DNA from: Artocarpus heterophyllus
Lineage: Eukaryota > Streptophyta > Magnoliopsida > Rosales > Moraceae
Reading direction: 5' to 3'
Assembly (NCBI GenBank): GCA_025403435.1
Contig: CM046347.1
Coordinates: 19,611,507-19,675,506 of the forward strand
Length of the DNA stretch: 64,000 bases
Shown: positions 37,101 through 48,196 of the stretch, in pieces
How positions within the stretch are numbered: the first letter of the stretch is position 1
Layout: each line of letters opens with the position of its first letter
Made by a program: the position numbers and the translations under genes
The notes under the pieces: generated by a model
Told to the model about the DNA's origin: nothing
Seen by the model: the letters and a program-made list of their open reading frames with translations, nothing else
Database searches by the model: none

Positions 37101-40100
37101 TCGCTACCTCATGTTGAGCTCCTTCTGCGTAAAGATATACTTCAGACTCTAATGGTCCATATAAATCTCGCATTTAGCTCCATACAGGTAGTGACACCAA
37201 ATCTTTAATGCAAATACGAACGCCGCTAATTCCAAATCATGCGTCGGATAATTCCTTTCATAGTCTTTTAGTTGCTGGGATGTGTACGCAATCACCTTTT
37301 CGTTTTGCATAAGTACGGCTCCCAAGCCTGTCTTTGACGCATCATTGTGAATCACGTAGTTTCCTAGATTCGGATCCAGTATGGTTAGTACCGGGGTACT
37401 TGTGAGTCATCTTTTTAACTCTTGGAAACTTTCTTCACATCTCTTAGTCCATTTGTACTTTGCTGCTTTCCGTGTAAAAGCCATAAGCGGTGTTGCCAGT
37501 TTGGAGAATCTTTCTACAAAACGTTGATAATAGCCTGCTAAACCGAGGAAACTTTTGATCTCGGTAACACTTTTCAGCATAGGCCACTTATTTACTGCTT
37601 CTACCTTTGAGGGGTCAACAGAAACTTCATCTCGTGAGACCACATGCCCTAAGAAATGAACTTTTTCTAGCCAAAATTCACATTTTGAAAAACTTGGCAT
37701 ACAATTGATGTTTCCTCAACAATTGCAGCGCAATCCTCTAGTGTTTCTCATGTTCCTTAGGTGTTCTTGAATAAATAAGGATATCGTCGATGAAAATGAG
37801 AACGAATTTGTCGAGGTAGTCCTTGAAAATCTAATTCATAAGGTCCATAAATGCTGCCGGGGCATTAGTCAGTCCAAAGGGCATAACACAGAATTCGTAA
37901 TGCCCATAACGTGTTCGGAATGCTGTCTTTGACACATCCTCTCCCTTGACTCGTAGTTGATGATATCCAAAGCGCAGGTCGATTTTTGAGAATACTGACG
38001 CTCCTTTCAATTGATCAAATAGGTCATCAATCCTTGAAAGTGGATACTTGTCTTTAATTGTGACCTTGTTCAATTCTAGGTAGTCAATACACATCCGTAA
38101 TGTTCCATCTTTCTTCTTGACGAATAATACAGGCGCTCCCCTTAGGGAATAACTTGGCCGAATAAATCCTTTGTCCAACAATTCTTGTAATTGCACCTAC
38201 AGCTCTTTGAGTTCTCCTAGAGCCATATGATGTGGTGCCTTCGATATCGGGGCTGTACCTAGCGTTAATTTAATCTCGAACGAAATCTCTCGTTCTGGTG
38301 GTAAGCTTGGTAACTCGTTCGAAAACACATTAACAAATTCTTTTACTATGGGAACCTTCTTTGGTCCTAACTGAGCCTCTTGGTCTTTATTTACTAGATT
38401 CACCAGATAATCGGTGCATCCGTTTTCCAACATCTTCTCTCCTTGAGCGTTGAAATTAGCGTCTTTGGAACCTTAGGAATCTTCCCCGAATACATGAACT
38501 TCTCACTTCCAGAGGGTCGGAACGTAACCTTATGATGTCGATAGTTAATCTTGGCGGTGTACTTTCCCAAGAAATCCATTCTCAGGATAACGTCATAGTA
38601 ATGTATATTAATTATTATTAAATCGATATAAAATTCTCTTCCACAAATAGTAATGGGTACGTGACGTAACCATTAATCAGAATTCAGCACCTCCCTAGAG
38701 GGAAGCGCAGTCCTAAAATTCTGTTATATCCTATCCCATTCATTTCCTATCCGTTTAGCAAACTTAAGTGAGACAAATGAATGTGTTGCTCCAGAATCAA
38801 ACAAAACATAAGCATCAGTATGGGTAACAGAAAACTTACCTGTTACCACTGATGAAGTTCCTGCATCATCCTCTTTCTTTATGTAGGCATAAATCTGTCC
38901 ACTGGGTTCCGGAGCTTCCAAGCGTCCCTGACTGACATTAGGGCCTTCAATCTATGCTTGGACCGCGTGAAGCTGGGTTCCTTGGGGTCTTTGTTGATTT
39001 TGAGTATTCTGATTCTGGGGATTAGAGAAATAGTTTCTGGCATAATGTCCTTCTTTGCCATAGAGGTAACACTTATTGGTGTCAACTTTACACTCTCTCG
39101 TATGTCTCTTCCCACATTAACTGTAGAGAGGCTTGTTGTTTCCTCCATCATTAATCCTTTTCTAGGGTTGTCCTTTTCTGATTCTTTGGTTAACCGCGTT
39201 CTATTTCCTCTTATTTTTGGCGTTACGGTTGCGTCCAGCTAGATGGCTTTGAGATTGCCCTTGACTTGGAACGCTTCCTTGTCCTTTCGCTTGTATAGCT
39301 TGACTCTATTTAGCTAAAGCTTTCTCTTCCTTGTGAGCTTTAAAAATTCTTGCGCTCTTCTATCGACTACAAGGACAATGTTAGTTCGAAACATCCGCAT
39401 GAGTCTTCTTATGCGTTCCCGACCAGTGGGTACCAGCTCGGGGCAAAGTCGTGCTAATTGACAACGTCAGCCACCGACATGTTGCCTTGTTTAAAATTGT
39501 TGAATTCTTCTTGCTGGGCTGCCATCGTTCCCACATTGAAGTAAGCCCTTCCAAATTCTTCCACGAAATCTAACCATGTCATTTCATCTACATTCCTTCT
39601 ATGTTTTATTGACTTCCACCATCTCCTAGCATCCTTGGTGAGAGAAAATGAGGCACACAAAACTTTCTCACGATCACTAAGCCCCATAAATTTCAAAACC
39701 CTTTCTATACCAATAAGCCAATCATCGGCTTCTAGTGGATTAGTAGATCCATCAAATTCTGGGGCTTTCATCCATTAGAATCTTTCATAAAATTCAGTAG
39801 CAGATGCTACTGGAGTAGCTAAAACAACTGGTGCATTAGCCATCGATAACAAAGTTTGTTTGCAAGCCTACCGTGCCATTTTGTTATTACGTCAGTATAT
39901 ACTATTAACTTAATAATATTTAAGAATAATATCAAATAGCATAAATACATGCAAACATGAACAATGACATAAACTCAATATCCCATTTCATACATTTCAT
40001 TTCATTAACTTCTTCCTTTTCATGTTACATTCTTCATTCTTAAAACATTATATAAATGACTAACATACATACTTACTTTCCTTTCTTACATAAACTGTCT

Positions 40101-43100
40101 ATATCATTTTCGGGAGCAGTTATCTCTTCCAACTACATATACCCTATTGTCGCGAAGGATACTACTTGCCGGATATGCACTCATATACAAAAGCACAAGG
40201 CTCAAAACTGTGCTAACCACACATCTACATACATCTTAATACATACAGTTCATCATAGGTCCCTTTTTGTTCTAATCTGACTCTACTCCTGACACGTCAC
40301 TATGTTCAGGATCCTCCTCAGGGTCCTCTTCTTCCTCTTCATCTGAATCGGTAGACTCATCATCACTAGCAATTATAGGTTCGGGAGGCACTAGGATAAA
40401 TTCAAGCTCATCATCATCATCATCATCATCCATGTCTACTAGGGGATCTTCTAAAGGCGCGGCCATATTTTGCTCCTCATGCAACACTTCCATGATAAAA
40501 TCGTGGAGACTGAGGAAATCCCTCGGATATTGCATCTGTTGCTGGACCGCATTAGGAAGATCTATCCAAATAAGGTCACATATTCACCGCAAGGGTATTT
40601 TCGATGGAATCAACGGGACCATAGTACAGCGAAACCTTAAAATATAATGATCTACCGGCTCTCCTATGTACCTTCCCCATAAGGGTTCTACACGTAGATA
40701 GAACTGACGACGCCAATCCGCCCATAGCATTGGAATCACTTGGACTTGCATAGCATCCGCTAGGGGTAAAGGTGCGAATTCTGCGAGGATCTATTCCTTG
40801 AAGCCTTGCCAATCCCTAGGCTGTTCGTCAGGTCCGATCCTTAACCACCATGCTAAGGCTTCTCTCAGTAACAATCCAGAAGCTAATCGTACTTGAAGGT
40901 GCAGTGGTGTATGACATGTAGCAAAGACCACTTCTACAGCATGTAGCCATTCAGTCAACACCATGGGCTGTCGGCTTCCATAATATCGTGGTGGCATCAT
41001 ATCTTAGAAAGTGATACTTGCTCTTCGATCTGCATCTGCATTAGGTTCTTTCGGGGGTGCCACCATCTACTACATTTATCTTAAATAACATAACAATTTC
41101 ATATAAAATGAAAACTTAACATTCTTATACTTAAAATCGAACTATCTTACTTGAGCTATGGCAGTGGAGCAGACGAAAATGTGCAGTAAGGTGGTAGGAT
41201 TTCTGCTCTGATACCAACTGTCACAACCCGCCTTTTTAGGGCTGTGATAAACTTTTTTCTTACTTACTTATAGGCCAAAAATTTAGGAAATTTTTTTTTC
41301 TTTAAATAATTTACATACAGATATTAACATCTTTGGAAACATAATTATATACATAAATTTACTTAACATACTTTTTTGTACATATACTGTTTTTCAAACA
41401 TTATTTTCAAAATAACATGAAATATCTTACAGCGGAAACAAAAACTATGGCAATATCAATACCTATTCTGCACATTCTTCATCCCCCGCCAGCTCAACTA
41501 TGAAATTATTCTGACTTTCTTATCGGAATGCCTATAGCATGAAACACTTAATGAGCTTACGCCTAGTAAGTCCCATATAACCCATATGCACATTCAATAA
41601 AATACATGATCCCATTATACTTTCTTATAAACCTTCTTTATTATTATCATTTCTTATCTTTAACTAGGGCTCAAGTGTTCGTACTATTGCGCACCTAGGT
41701 CTATGTAACACCGTGACTATACTGTATCCTTAAACTCCTCTTGAGTTTAGAGTTAGTATGACACTTTTCCTTACTTCTGGTGATATAATTACCAGTCTAT
41801 TTATTTTGGTTATCATACCATGCATGAAGTGATAAACACATGTGATACACAAATATAAATACTCTTATAAGGTATAGTACACACAAGTACATACTATATA
41901 TACATACAGATACACCTAATATAAGCACAGGTATATGTCATAATGTATACATAGGTATATGTCATAATATACACACATGTACATATCATAATATACACAC
42001 AAGTAAATGTCATAATATACACATAGGTACATGTCATAATATACACATAGGTACATATCATAATATACGTACAGGTATATGTCATAATATATGCACAGGT
42101 ACATATTATAGTATATGCACAGGTATTTATTCCATATACTCACAGGTATACACTAATATGCTTATAGGTATTCTTGTCATAACATACACACAAGTATACA
42201 CCTTGATATACATGCAGGTATGCATATATATATCTATCACATTCTGTACCTACAATTTCATACTGTAGGTTGGATGAGAACTTAATTGATTTCGTGTACT
42301 GCATAAATCAACCTCGATTTCCTCTTTCCTAAACTTCTAGGGTCCTGTTGACAAATTTCAAAGTCATTAGCCAAATTCACTATGTTTCAACACAAAACAT
42401 TTGTTAATCAATAAATTGAGTTGCATAACTATATATAACTCTAAAACCACTGGTTTTCTTATTCCTATCTTATTCTACCCTATCTCTCTAACGAAGGGTG
42501 GAAATCTGTCCAATCATTCTTTTTTCCCCTTTCAAAACATTTCGGAGCAGTTCAGATTATTCAGGCAAAATGACAATTTTGCCCGTAATGGGTCTACTAA
42601 CTTCTCCGAGTTCGATTTAGTTATTTTAACGAAAATAGTCACGTACTAATTTTATAATGATACCCTAGTGGGTCGGATCTCCTTATTTCACACCTATGCC
42701 CCTTTTCCAATAGACTTTACAATTTAGTCCCTAAATTGTAAATTTTGACAATTTTACCCTTAGGCTAAAATTTATCTCTTTAAACCAAAACGTCCTATTT
42801 TTCATAAGAAACATTTTTAGTCAAACTACCATACCCTAAATCATTTCACAAAAGGACGTTTTCGCCCTTCAAAATTTTTTTCAATTTTAACAAACTCTTG
42901 AAAAATTAAAATCTCACAAACGGTTGAGATTTTTGACAAACTGTCTGTAATGCCTAACAGTTTTGTCGAGATTTACAACTTTCATGTTTTAAATTTTTCA
43001 AAATTCTCACTGTATAGGGGTGTTTTTGGGCATTTTTTAAATTTACCCGAGGGAAAACTTTTTCTTTCAATTTAGTCCTTAGGGTATTTTTGTAAAAATC

Positions 43101-46100
43101 TATTTTTAAATAGTAAATATACCCCTGCAAAGGTAGTCCAACCTTTGTTTGAATCATTTTTCATGCCTAACCATCATTTTTTAGAACTAAAACTAAAATT
43201 GCAAAGATAAAACTTTTGACACAAACTACCGCTTTCAACATTTAAACCCTAAATTTTTGCAATATCAACATGCCATAATCCATATTTCTATGAAATTCAA
43301 CCAAAAAACTAGCTCAATAGCCCATATACTTTTAAAGGAATAAAAATAAAAACAAAAATCACAAATTTTCAAAACTTTAAAATTCAAAACTTACCCCAAA
43401 TAGCACTTGTTGATTTTTAGGCTTCCAAGGCTCTCTTGAAACTCCTTCCTAGACATCATTTCCATGCACAAATATCATGAATTAACTTCCTTTCTTTTTC
43501 CTAAGAAAAAACCCTAAAAACCCTTGAAAAAGTTTAGGTTTTTACCTTAAAACTTGTGGAAATTCCTTGAACTCAACTTGTTGAACTTACTTGGGGTTAT
43601 TTTTCCAAAGATTTGGATTGAGAAAAATTTTGAGGAGCTCCAACGATGGATGCCGTGGGTGAAAGGAAGAAGAAAATGGGATTTTTTTTTTGGCTAAAAT
43701 CAACATTAAATGCTTCCTTATCCATATGGGTGACTCACAAGGTAATCCATTAGGTTACCATCTGGCATAATGGGATTGGGCCACCTTTCATGGCATGGTG
43801 GCCCAATAAAAATTCAATGGGTGTCCACTTTGTGGGGCCTAAACTTTACACTGTGTAATTTTTCATCACACAGTATTTTTCTTACATTGCCATGGTTAAA
43901 TCAGTGCAACTCATATCCTTAGACTGTATAAAAATATTTTACTTACCTTTCGTTCACTTTTGGAGGCCAAATGTAACATCTTCCACATCTGTGTTTTCAC
44001 TTAGCAATATACTTATACTGCATCGGCCTCTTTTTCACACTGGGTTAGGGTCTCGGTGGATTCTATGTCTTATACATACTCTAATTACCCAGTCATGTAT
44101 ATCACAATTTTATGATTAATTGTGATGTAAAATTCATTTTATGGATATACCCAAATGTAACATCTTCCATATCTGTGTTTTCACTTAGCAATATACTTAT
44201 ACTACATCGGCTTCTTTTTCACACAGGGTTAGGGTCTTGATGGATTCTATGTCTTATACATACTTTAATTACCCATTCATGTATATCACAACTTTATGAT
44301 TAATTGTGATGTAAAATTCATTTTATGGATATTATTTATAAATTTTTGAGTAATTAAACTCATAAAATCTATATTTAATAATATCCAACATTGCATCACA
44401 TTTGCAGTGAAATTTTCAATTAATACTGCTTATTTATAAATTATCGTAATTTTTACAAAAATTACAATTTCAAGGGTAAATTTGTTATTCAAACCCACTT
44501 TAAATATTAGATTTTATTAATAAATTTCCCTGATCATTACACCGCTCCTCTAGGCTCTTCGATCTCCATTGAGCTCGATCCAACGCTGGGTTTGTAGGTG
44601 AGTTCTCCGTTTAGTTTTTTTGACCTTCTATTTTTTATGGCTATCGACACTGCAAGTGCTCTATCGTTGAATCGCATGTCTTGTCATGGCGTTCCTACGG
44701 CCTCGGGATCTACATCCTCCGTAGGGATGAAGTTGATCAACCATTGGATTCAACGCTAGGAGAGCATAGATTGAACCATGCCATTATTAGAGTTGGAAAT
44801 AAAACCAGAGCAAGCCGCCGCTATGATCTTCCTAGTTTTGGTCAACCACAGCCAAAATATCAAACCTGAAATAGGAGCAAGCTGTCATCGACAGAGAAGA
44901 ATCCAGAGTTACAAATTAAAGTCATCAATCGAAGATCTATAAATCCAGTCGTGGATCATTTTTGTTCTTACAATTTTTTTGTTGTTATTGTGGTGGTTTT
45001 CTTGGATTGAATCTGGTTTTGATTTTTTTTTTATTGCATTTTTTTTGTTGTTGTGGTAATTTTCTTTGGATTGTAGGTTCTTTTTTTTTGTGTTGCCGAA
45101 GACGAGCCGGCGGTAGGGAGGAGAGAGAGAAAGAGAGAGGTGAGAGAAAAAAATATAAAAAATGTCTTAGAAAAATGTCCCTCTTGGACATTTCAAAATG
45201 TCTGGAAAGCGAGGCGAGAGAGAGGTGAGACAAAAAAAAAGATAAACAATGTCTTCGAAAAATGTCCCTCATGGACATTTCAAAACGTCATGGAGGACAA
45301 ATCAAAATGTAGAAATGTCCCGGTAGGGGGTGTGGAAATATCCTGTTAGGACATTTGGGAGGTTTCCAGAAATGTTCTTGAGGGACACTAGAAAATGCCC
45401 CAAAGGGACATGGCAAAATGTCCTGGAGGGGCATTCGAAAATGTCCTGGAAGGACACGATAGATTGTCTTGGAGGACATATCTAAATATGGAAATGTCCT
45501 AACGGAACATGTGAGAATGTCCCACTAGGACATGCGGGTGGTGGAGTGTCACGCCAGGACATGTTGAAATGTCTCAACAAGACATGTGGAACTAATAATT
45601 CATTTTGTGGCATAAAAACTTTTTACATTTTGTGGCATAAATAAAAATTGAGTATAAAAAAATAGTTTTTATGTGAATTCTCAAAAAAAAAAAAAAAAAG
45701 GAGATATCTATAAATAAGATGGATAAAAAAATGCTGTACAAACAATTAAACATGTGAAACATTGCATTATTTTTTCAAAGTAGAATTCCTTGCTGTATAA
45801 AATTGATGTATGATTTAATGAAACCATTAAGCAAGTGAAGCAAAAGAGTAATAAAAAACTTACCGTGGAATTTTTAAGATTTTTATTTTTTATCCAAAAA
45901 AATATAATTATAACACCATTAGTTGATGATTGAAATATGTACATATTCTTCCATTGGATAAGCAATATGTATCCAACTCCCCCGCTGAGGAAAATTTACA
46001 GGGGCACCACTGTGATGGGGTTTTTTTTTTTTTTTACACCGTGCTGCAAAAGTCTTTTTTTTTTTTTTTTCCTTTTCTCTTTGCGTGCGGATGAAAGTTT

Positions 46101-46999
46101 CATTTTTTGACCTTAATTTTACTGTTTAATTCCATCAAATGATGGGGAGCTCAGGTTCACCGGACATGACTACTTCTTTGGGCTTTTTACCATGTCATCA
46201 GGATGAGTAAGATTAAGATTTCCATAATCTCTTTACACTAGTATTTTTTTTTCATAACAAGGGTTTCATTTTCTACTTGGGATATTATATAGGGGTTATG
46301 AACCGATCAATAAAGGATTCGAATTCCAGAAGGAAATTCAAGCAAAACGTCATCTGCAAATCGAGGCAAGTTTCTCTACCAATTTTTTCCTCATCGTCCC
46401 AATATGCGCAGGTCATAACAAGCTGTAAAGATAGCAAGCGGGTGAAAATCTGAGTTCATATGCGAGGCTTAAAGAAATTGTACAGGAACTTGATTGACAA
46501 TTATAAATCTTCTCTTAAGTTAAGACGTCGTTAGTAAAGGATTCCCAAAGTCAGATTTCATAATTTGCAGGCTGAAAGGCGTTTGCAAATGTGTCAAGAA
46601 GCAGAACGAAGATACTTAAACACTGCATTCGGAATTGCTTGTAAAATGCTTGCTATTCCATATGTTACAAGTGCAAGTGCTGGCAGAGACGTATCCGACC
46701 AGGATGTGGCGAATTTAGGAACGACGCTGCCAAGATCACCTTTCTACCAGCAGGAACTGCACCCTGCGGATAACTACTTGTCGACGCCAATTGATTCACC
46801 TTTTGGTCTTCAACATAAAGTTGGTAGTTTACAACCACAGAGGGGGTCTCATTCATCAGCTGGAGATTCACAAACTTCATATGGGCATTTTGCAAGTTTG
46901 TCCTCGGAAGCTTTCCCTTTTTTGCTCGCTGAAGGAAGGAAGAAAAGGATGCAAAGTTTCAATGAAGACCTTGATGGCACCAAGCACCGACCAACGTAA
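29568..46999 (+). CDS. GARP/MYB-CC-type transcription factor, six coding exons, giant intron 3
   Basis: Exons are 29568-29841, 31268-31344, 31436-31490, 46155-46206, 46293-46365 and 46571-46999 (960 nt, 319 aa; phases all join). The product is a nuclear DNA-binding protein by family. Residues 24-50 are an acidic run. The GARP (MYB-like) domain spans about 67-122 ([55 protein letters not shown]) and is split over exons 1-3. A predicted coiled coil follows at about 158-195 ([20 protein letters not shown]), the position of the MYB-CC coiled coil, although the usual LHEQLE motif is not evident. Intron 4 (46207-46292) is ordinary; intron 5 has a GC donor (GAG|GCAAGT). Intron 3 is 14,664 bp and carries a nested gypsy element. 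The domain is certain; the joining of exons 4-6 across intron 3 is inferred from phase and the coiled coil. Confidence 0.82.
29890..29965 (+). repeat. tRNA-derived SINE-like fragment in intron 1
   Basis: TAGCGTAACGG (29899-29909) fits the pol III A-box consensus TRGYNNARNNG exactly. GTTTAAATTC (29944-29953), 35 bp later, is one base from a B box (GTTCAAATTC). The spacing suits a tRNA-derived promoter, and AT-rich sequence follows. A SINE remnant is the likely reading; the ends are not defined. Confidence 0.45.
31064..31130. repeat. (TA)n(GA)n microsatellite in intron 1
   Basis: An uninterrupted TA run passes directly into an uninterrupted GA run, a compound dinucleotide repeat likely to vary in length between individuals. 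Confidence 0.95.
32328..35435 (-). repeat. 3' LTR of the 12-kb gypsy element (left in window)
   Basis: This 3108-bp LTR pairs with 41219-44541. It contains a tandem minisatellite at about 32985-33310 and, toward its right end, a tract also present in the partner LTR. Confidence 0.93.
32985..33310. repeat. LTR minisatellite, left copy
   Basis: Roughly a dozen units of about 23-24 bp, built on ACACAGGTACATGTCATAAT, run in tandem. The counterpart in the other LTR is at 41876-42225, so the array predates insertion. Confidence 0.88.
35436..35450 (-). other. Polypurine tract of the 12-kb gypsy element
   Basis: On the minus strand, a G-run-containing purine stretch (AAGGGGGGTAGGT) directly precedes the 3' LTR, as expected for plus-strand priming. 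Confidence 0.8.
35463..39843 (-). pseudogene. gypsy gag-pol relic
   Basis: Minus-strand pieces in order are: gag starting MANAPVV with [20 protein letters not shown] and [15 protein letters not shown]; a zinc knuckle reading [15 protein letters not shown], where two of three cysteines are Tyr; protease [14 protein letters not shown] (intact D-S-G); reverse transcriptase ([29 protein letters not shown] intact); RNase H ([34 protein letters not shown]); integrase zinc and core segments ([33 protein letters not shown]); and a C-terminal tail ([17 protein letters not shown], then TGA where TGG is expected). Multiple stops and frameshifts separate the pieces. Gag packages RNA; Pol copies and integrates it. 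Confidence 0.92.
40272..41066 (-). pseudogene. Extra gag-like ORF with acidic tail, upstream of gag
   Basis: Between the primer site and the true gag, a minus-strand frame starts [13 protein letters not shown] (ATG at the complement of 41064-41066) and reads through two stops to SGVESD at 40272. Its middle has the spacing of a retrotransposon gag domain ([50 protein letters not shown]). Its last third is very acidic (a run of seven Asp, then [20 protein letters not shown]). This is separate from the normal gag at 39843-39454, so the element carries two gag-like modules. Function is unknown; a second capsid-like or accessory protein is inference. Confidence 0.6.
41205..41216 (-). other. Primer binding site, tRNA-Met type
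   Basis: On the minus strand TGGTATCAGAGC begins two bases after the 5' LTR, an exact match to the common plant initiator tRNA-Met primer complement. Confidence 0.92.
41219..44541 (-). repeat. 5' LTR of the 12-kb gypsy element (right in window)
   Basis: This 3323-bp LTR is 215 bp longer than its partner, mostly because of a 184-bp tandem duplication (43967-44150 and about 44151-44334) that the partner lacks. The two duplicate units differ at several bases, so the duplication is not recent. Confidence 0.93.
41876..42225. repeat. LTR minisatellite, right copy
   Basis: A tandem array of about 23-24-bp units like that at 32985-33310, with its own changes in unit sequence and number. Confidence 0.88.
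45161..45590. repeat. Palindromic ATGTCC/GGACAT minisatellite, copy 1
   Basis: About 13 units of roughly 30-35 bp each contain a near-palindrome of the form ATGTCC-N4-6-GGACAT (for example near 45173, 45262 and 45400-45590). Spacers vary (AAA, GGAAA, CGGGTGG), but the two arms are kept together, so units can each fold as a short hairpin. It lies in intron 3 of the transcription factor gene, inside the host transposon. Confidence 0.8.
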
Positions 47000-48196
47000 A
47001 ACTAAATAAGAATTTATTTCATGCTGCTTTTTGCAACCACACAACATTGATGTGTTTTTGCTTCTTTTACAAATATTTTAGCAGATTTAATTAATTTTTT
47101 TGCGGGACTCTAAATGGATTGTTGTTCATAATCATGTGGTTTTATTTTATTTTTATTGGTTTTTTTTTTTTGTTCCCCGCGATATGTTCAATCTGTAGTT
47201 AGTTCTCCATACTTCGGGAGGGTCAATAGGGCAAGTCCAGCAAACAATAATCCATAGAAATCCCTAGTATTCCACCCAAGAAGTTGAACTGAATATTGGA
47301 AGCAAGGGACTAGATTAACTGATACATTTTATATTTAAAGAAACATTAATCCATTGTATATAAGTCACAATAGTTTGATTAGTTTTCTAATTTTTTTTAA
47401 AAGATACAATTTAATCTTATTTTTTTAAAAAAAATTATATGTTATATCACATTTTTTTTTATCAATTTTTTTAACGCCACAAAAAAATATTATCACAAAA
47501 AAAAAACGCCACTTTTTTTTTTCTTTTCCTTTTTCCATCGGGTTTCACACCCTCGCTCTTTCATCACTATGGTGAATGAAATCCGCCCGTAGCCGTCGCC
47601 ACAGATCTGTCCCTATCGCACGGAGCAAGACGATCTTCGAAGTCGCGAGGAGCTGGCTCTAGCCTCGTGTCGCCGTCGTCATCCCTGTCCCAGGCCGAGC
47701 ATCGCGTTTGTTCAGATCTTAAGATAGAGCCTCGACGGCGGTGGAGAAATGCGACGTTGCCGTCTCCAATCTCGTCCAATCTGAGCAGCTCGTGTTCGAT
47801 CTCGTTTGATCTTCTCCGATCCGAGCCGCTAGCGACGGATCCTCGACGGCGACAAAGAAGAATCGTGATGTCCTGGTCTTGGTTCGACCTCACCGCTGCT
47901 AGAGTTGCAGATCGAATCCCGCCGGAGTTGCAGATCAAAGTTCTTGATCGGAGTTGCAGTCTGGTTTTGATAAATTGTCTATTTTATCTAGTGTCTCAAC
48001 TACTAATTAACTACTTCCAAAAACCATATTACAGAAAGTGAACAACAGTTTGAAGGCAAATATATATATATATATATCATCACTTGTAAGGCAAAAATGG
48101 AGGTGAATAATTACTCCGGCCACAGATTTCAAGTAATTCATTTATTGACACTTTCATTTTGGACGTATTTTTTTAGTTGTATGCTATTAAATATTA
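47000..48196. other. Intergenic mosaic with a GC-rich island
   Basis: After the stop codon of the transcription factor gene (3' UTR to about 47250) comes AT-rich DNA, then a GC-rich island at 47560-47960 with overlapping ORFs on both strands but no recognisable protein, then a TA run (48060-48078). The section 47430-47520 resembles the left end of the minisatellite element family (ATGTTATATCAC, ACGCCAC). A second copy of that element interrupted by the long-TIR element is possible. Confidence 0.35.

Larger units (their letters stand above)
32328..44541 (-). mobile_element. Ty3/gypsy retrotransposon (chromovirus, Tekay/Del-like), 12.2 kb, degenerate
   Basis: A 12,214-bp element on the minus strand with TGT...ACA ends has 3.1- and 3.3-kb LTRs, a tRNA-Met primer site, an extra gag-like ORF, gag, protease, reverse transcriptase, RNase H, integrase and a polypurine tract, in gypsy order. 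The 5-bp flanks are CTGCT (32323-32327) and CCGCT (44542-44546), a target duplication with one mismatch. Long LTRs, tRNA-Met priming and the integrase C-terminus ([17 protein letters not shown]) suit the Tekay/Del lineage by family knowledge. The many stops and frameshifts in the coding region and the differences between LTRs indicate age. It sits in intron 3 of the transcription factor gene, antisense to it. Confidence 0.93.
31590..45690. mobile_element. Host transposon of intron 3, split by the gypsy element
   Basis: Left piece 31590-32327 and right piece 44542-45690 look like one non-autonomous element cut in two by the gypsy insertion. The left end (about 31590-31660) and the complement of the right end (about 45595-45690) are alignable AT-rich inverted repeats with 'ATGTCAC'/'ATGCCAC' blocks. 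Inside are a CT-rich segment, a C/G-rich non-coding body and a palindromic minisatellite. A relative at about 49670-50231 shares the minisatellite and right end. No transposase is present. Exact ends and target duplication are not established. Confidence 0.45.

Noticed and set aside
45140..45479. ORFs over the palindromic minisatellite (also 49816-50102)
   Set aside because: Their repeated peptides follow the DNA repeat, and no start context or homology is seen.
45161..45590. CRISPR-like appearance (short repeats with palindromic arms and spacers)
   Set aside because: The repeats are degenerate, spacer length varies, no cas genes are present and the DNA is plant nuclear.
47567..48041. Overlapping ORFs of about 123 codons on both strands
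   Set aside because: They lie in a GC-rich island flanked by transposon ends, have no recognisable domain, and both strands are open, which fits composition alone.
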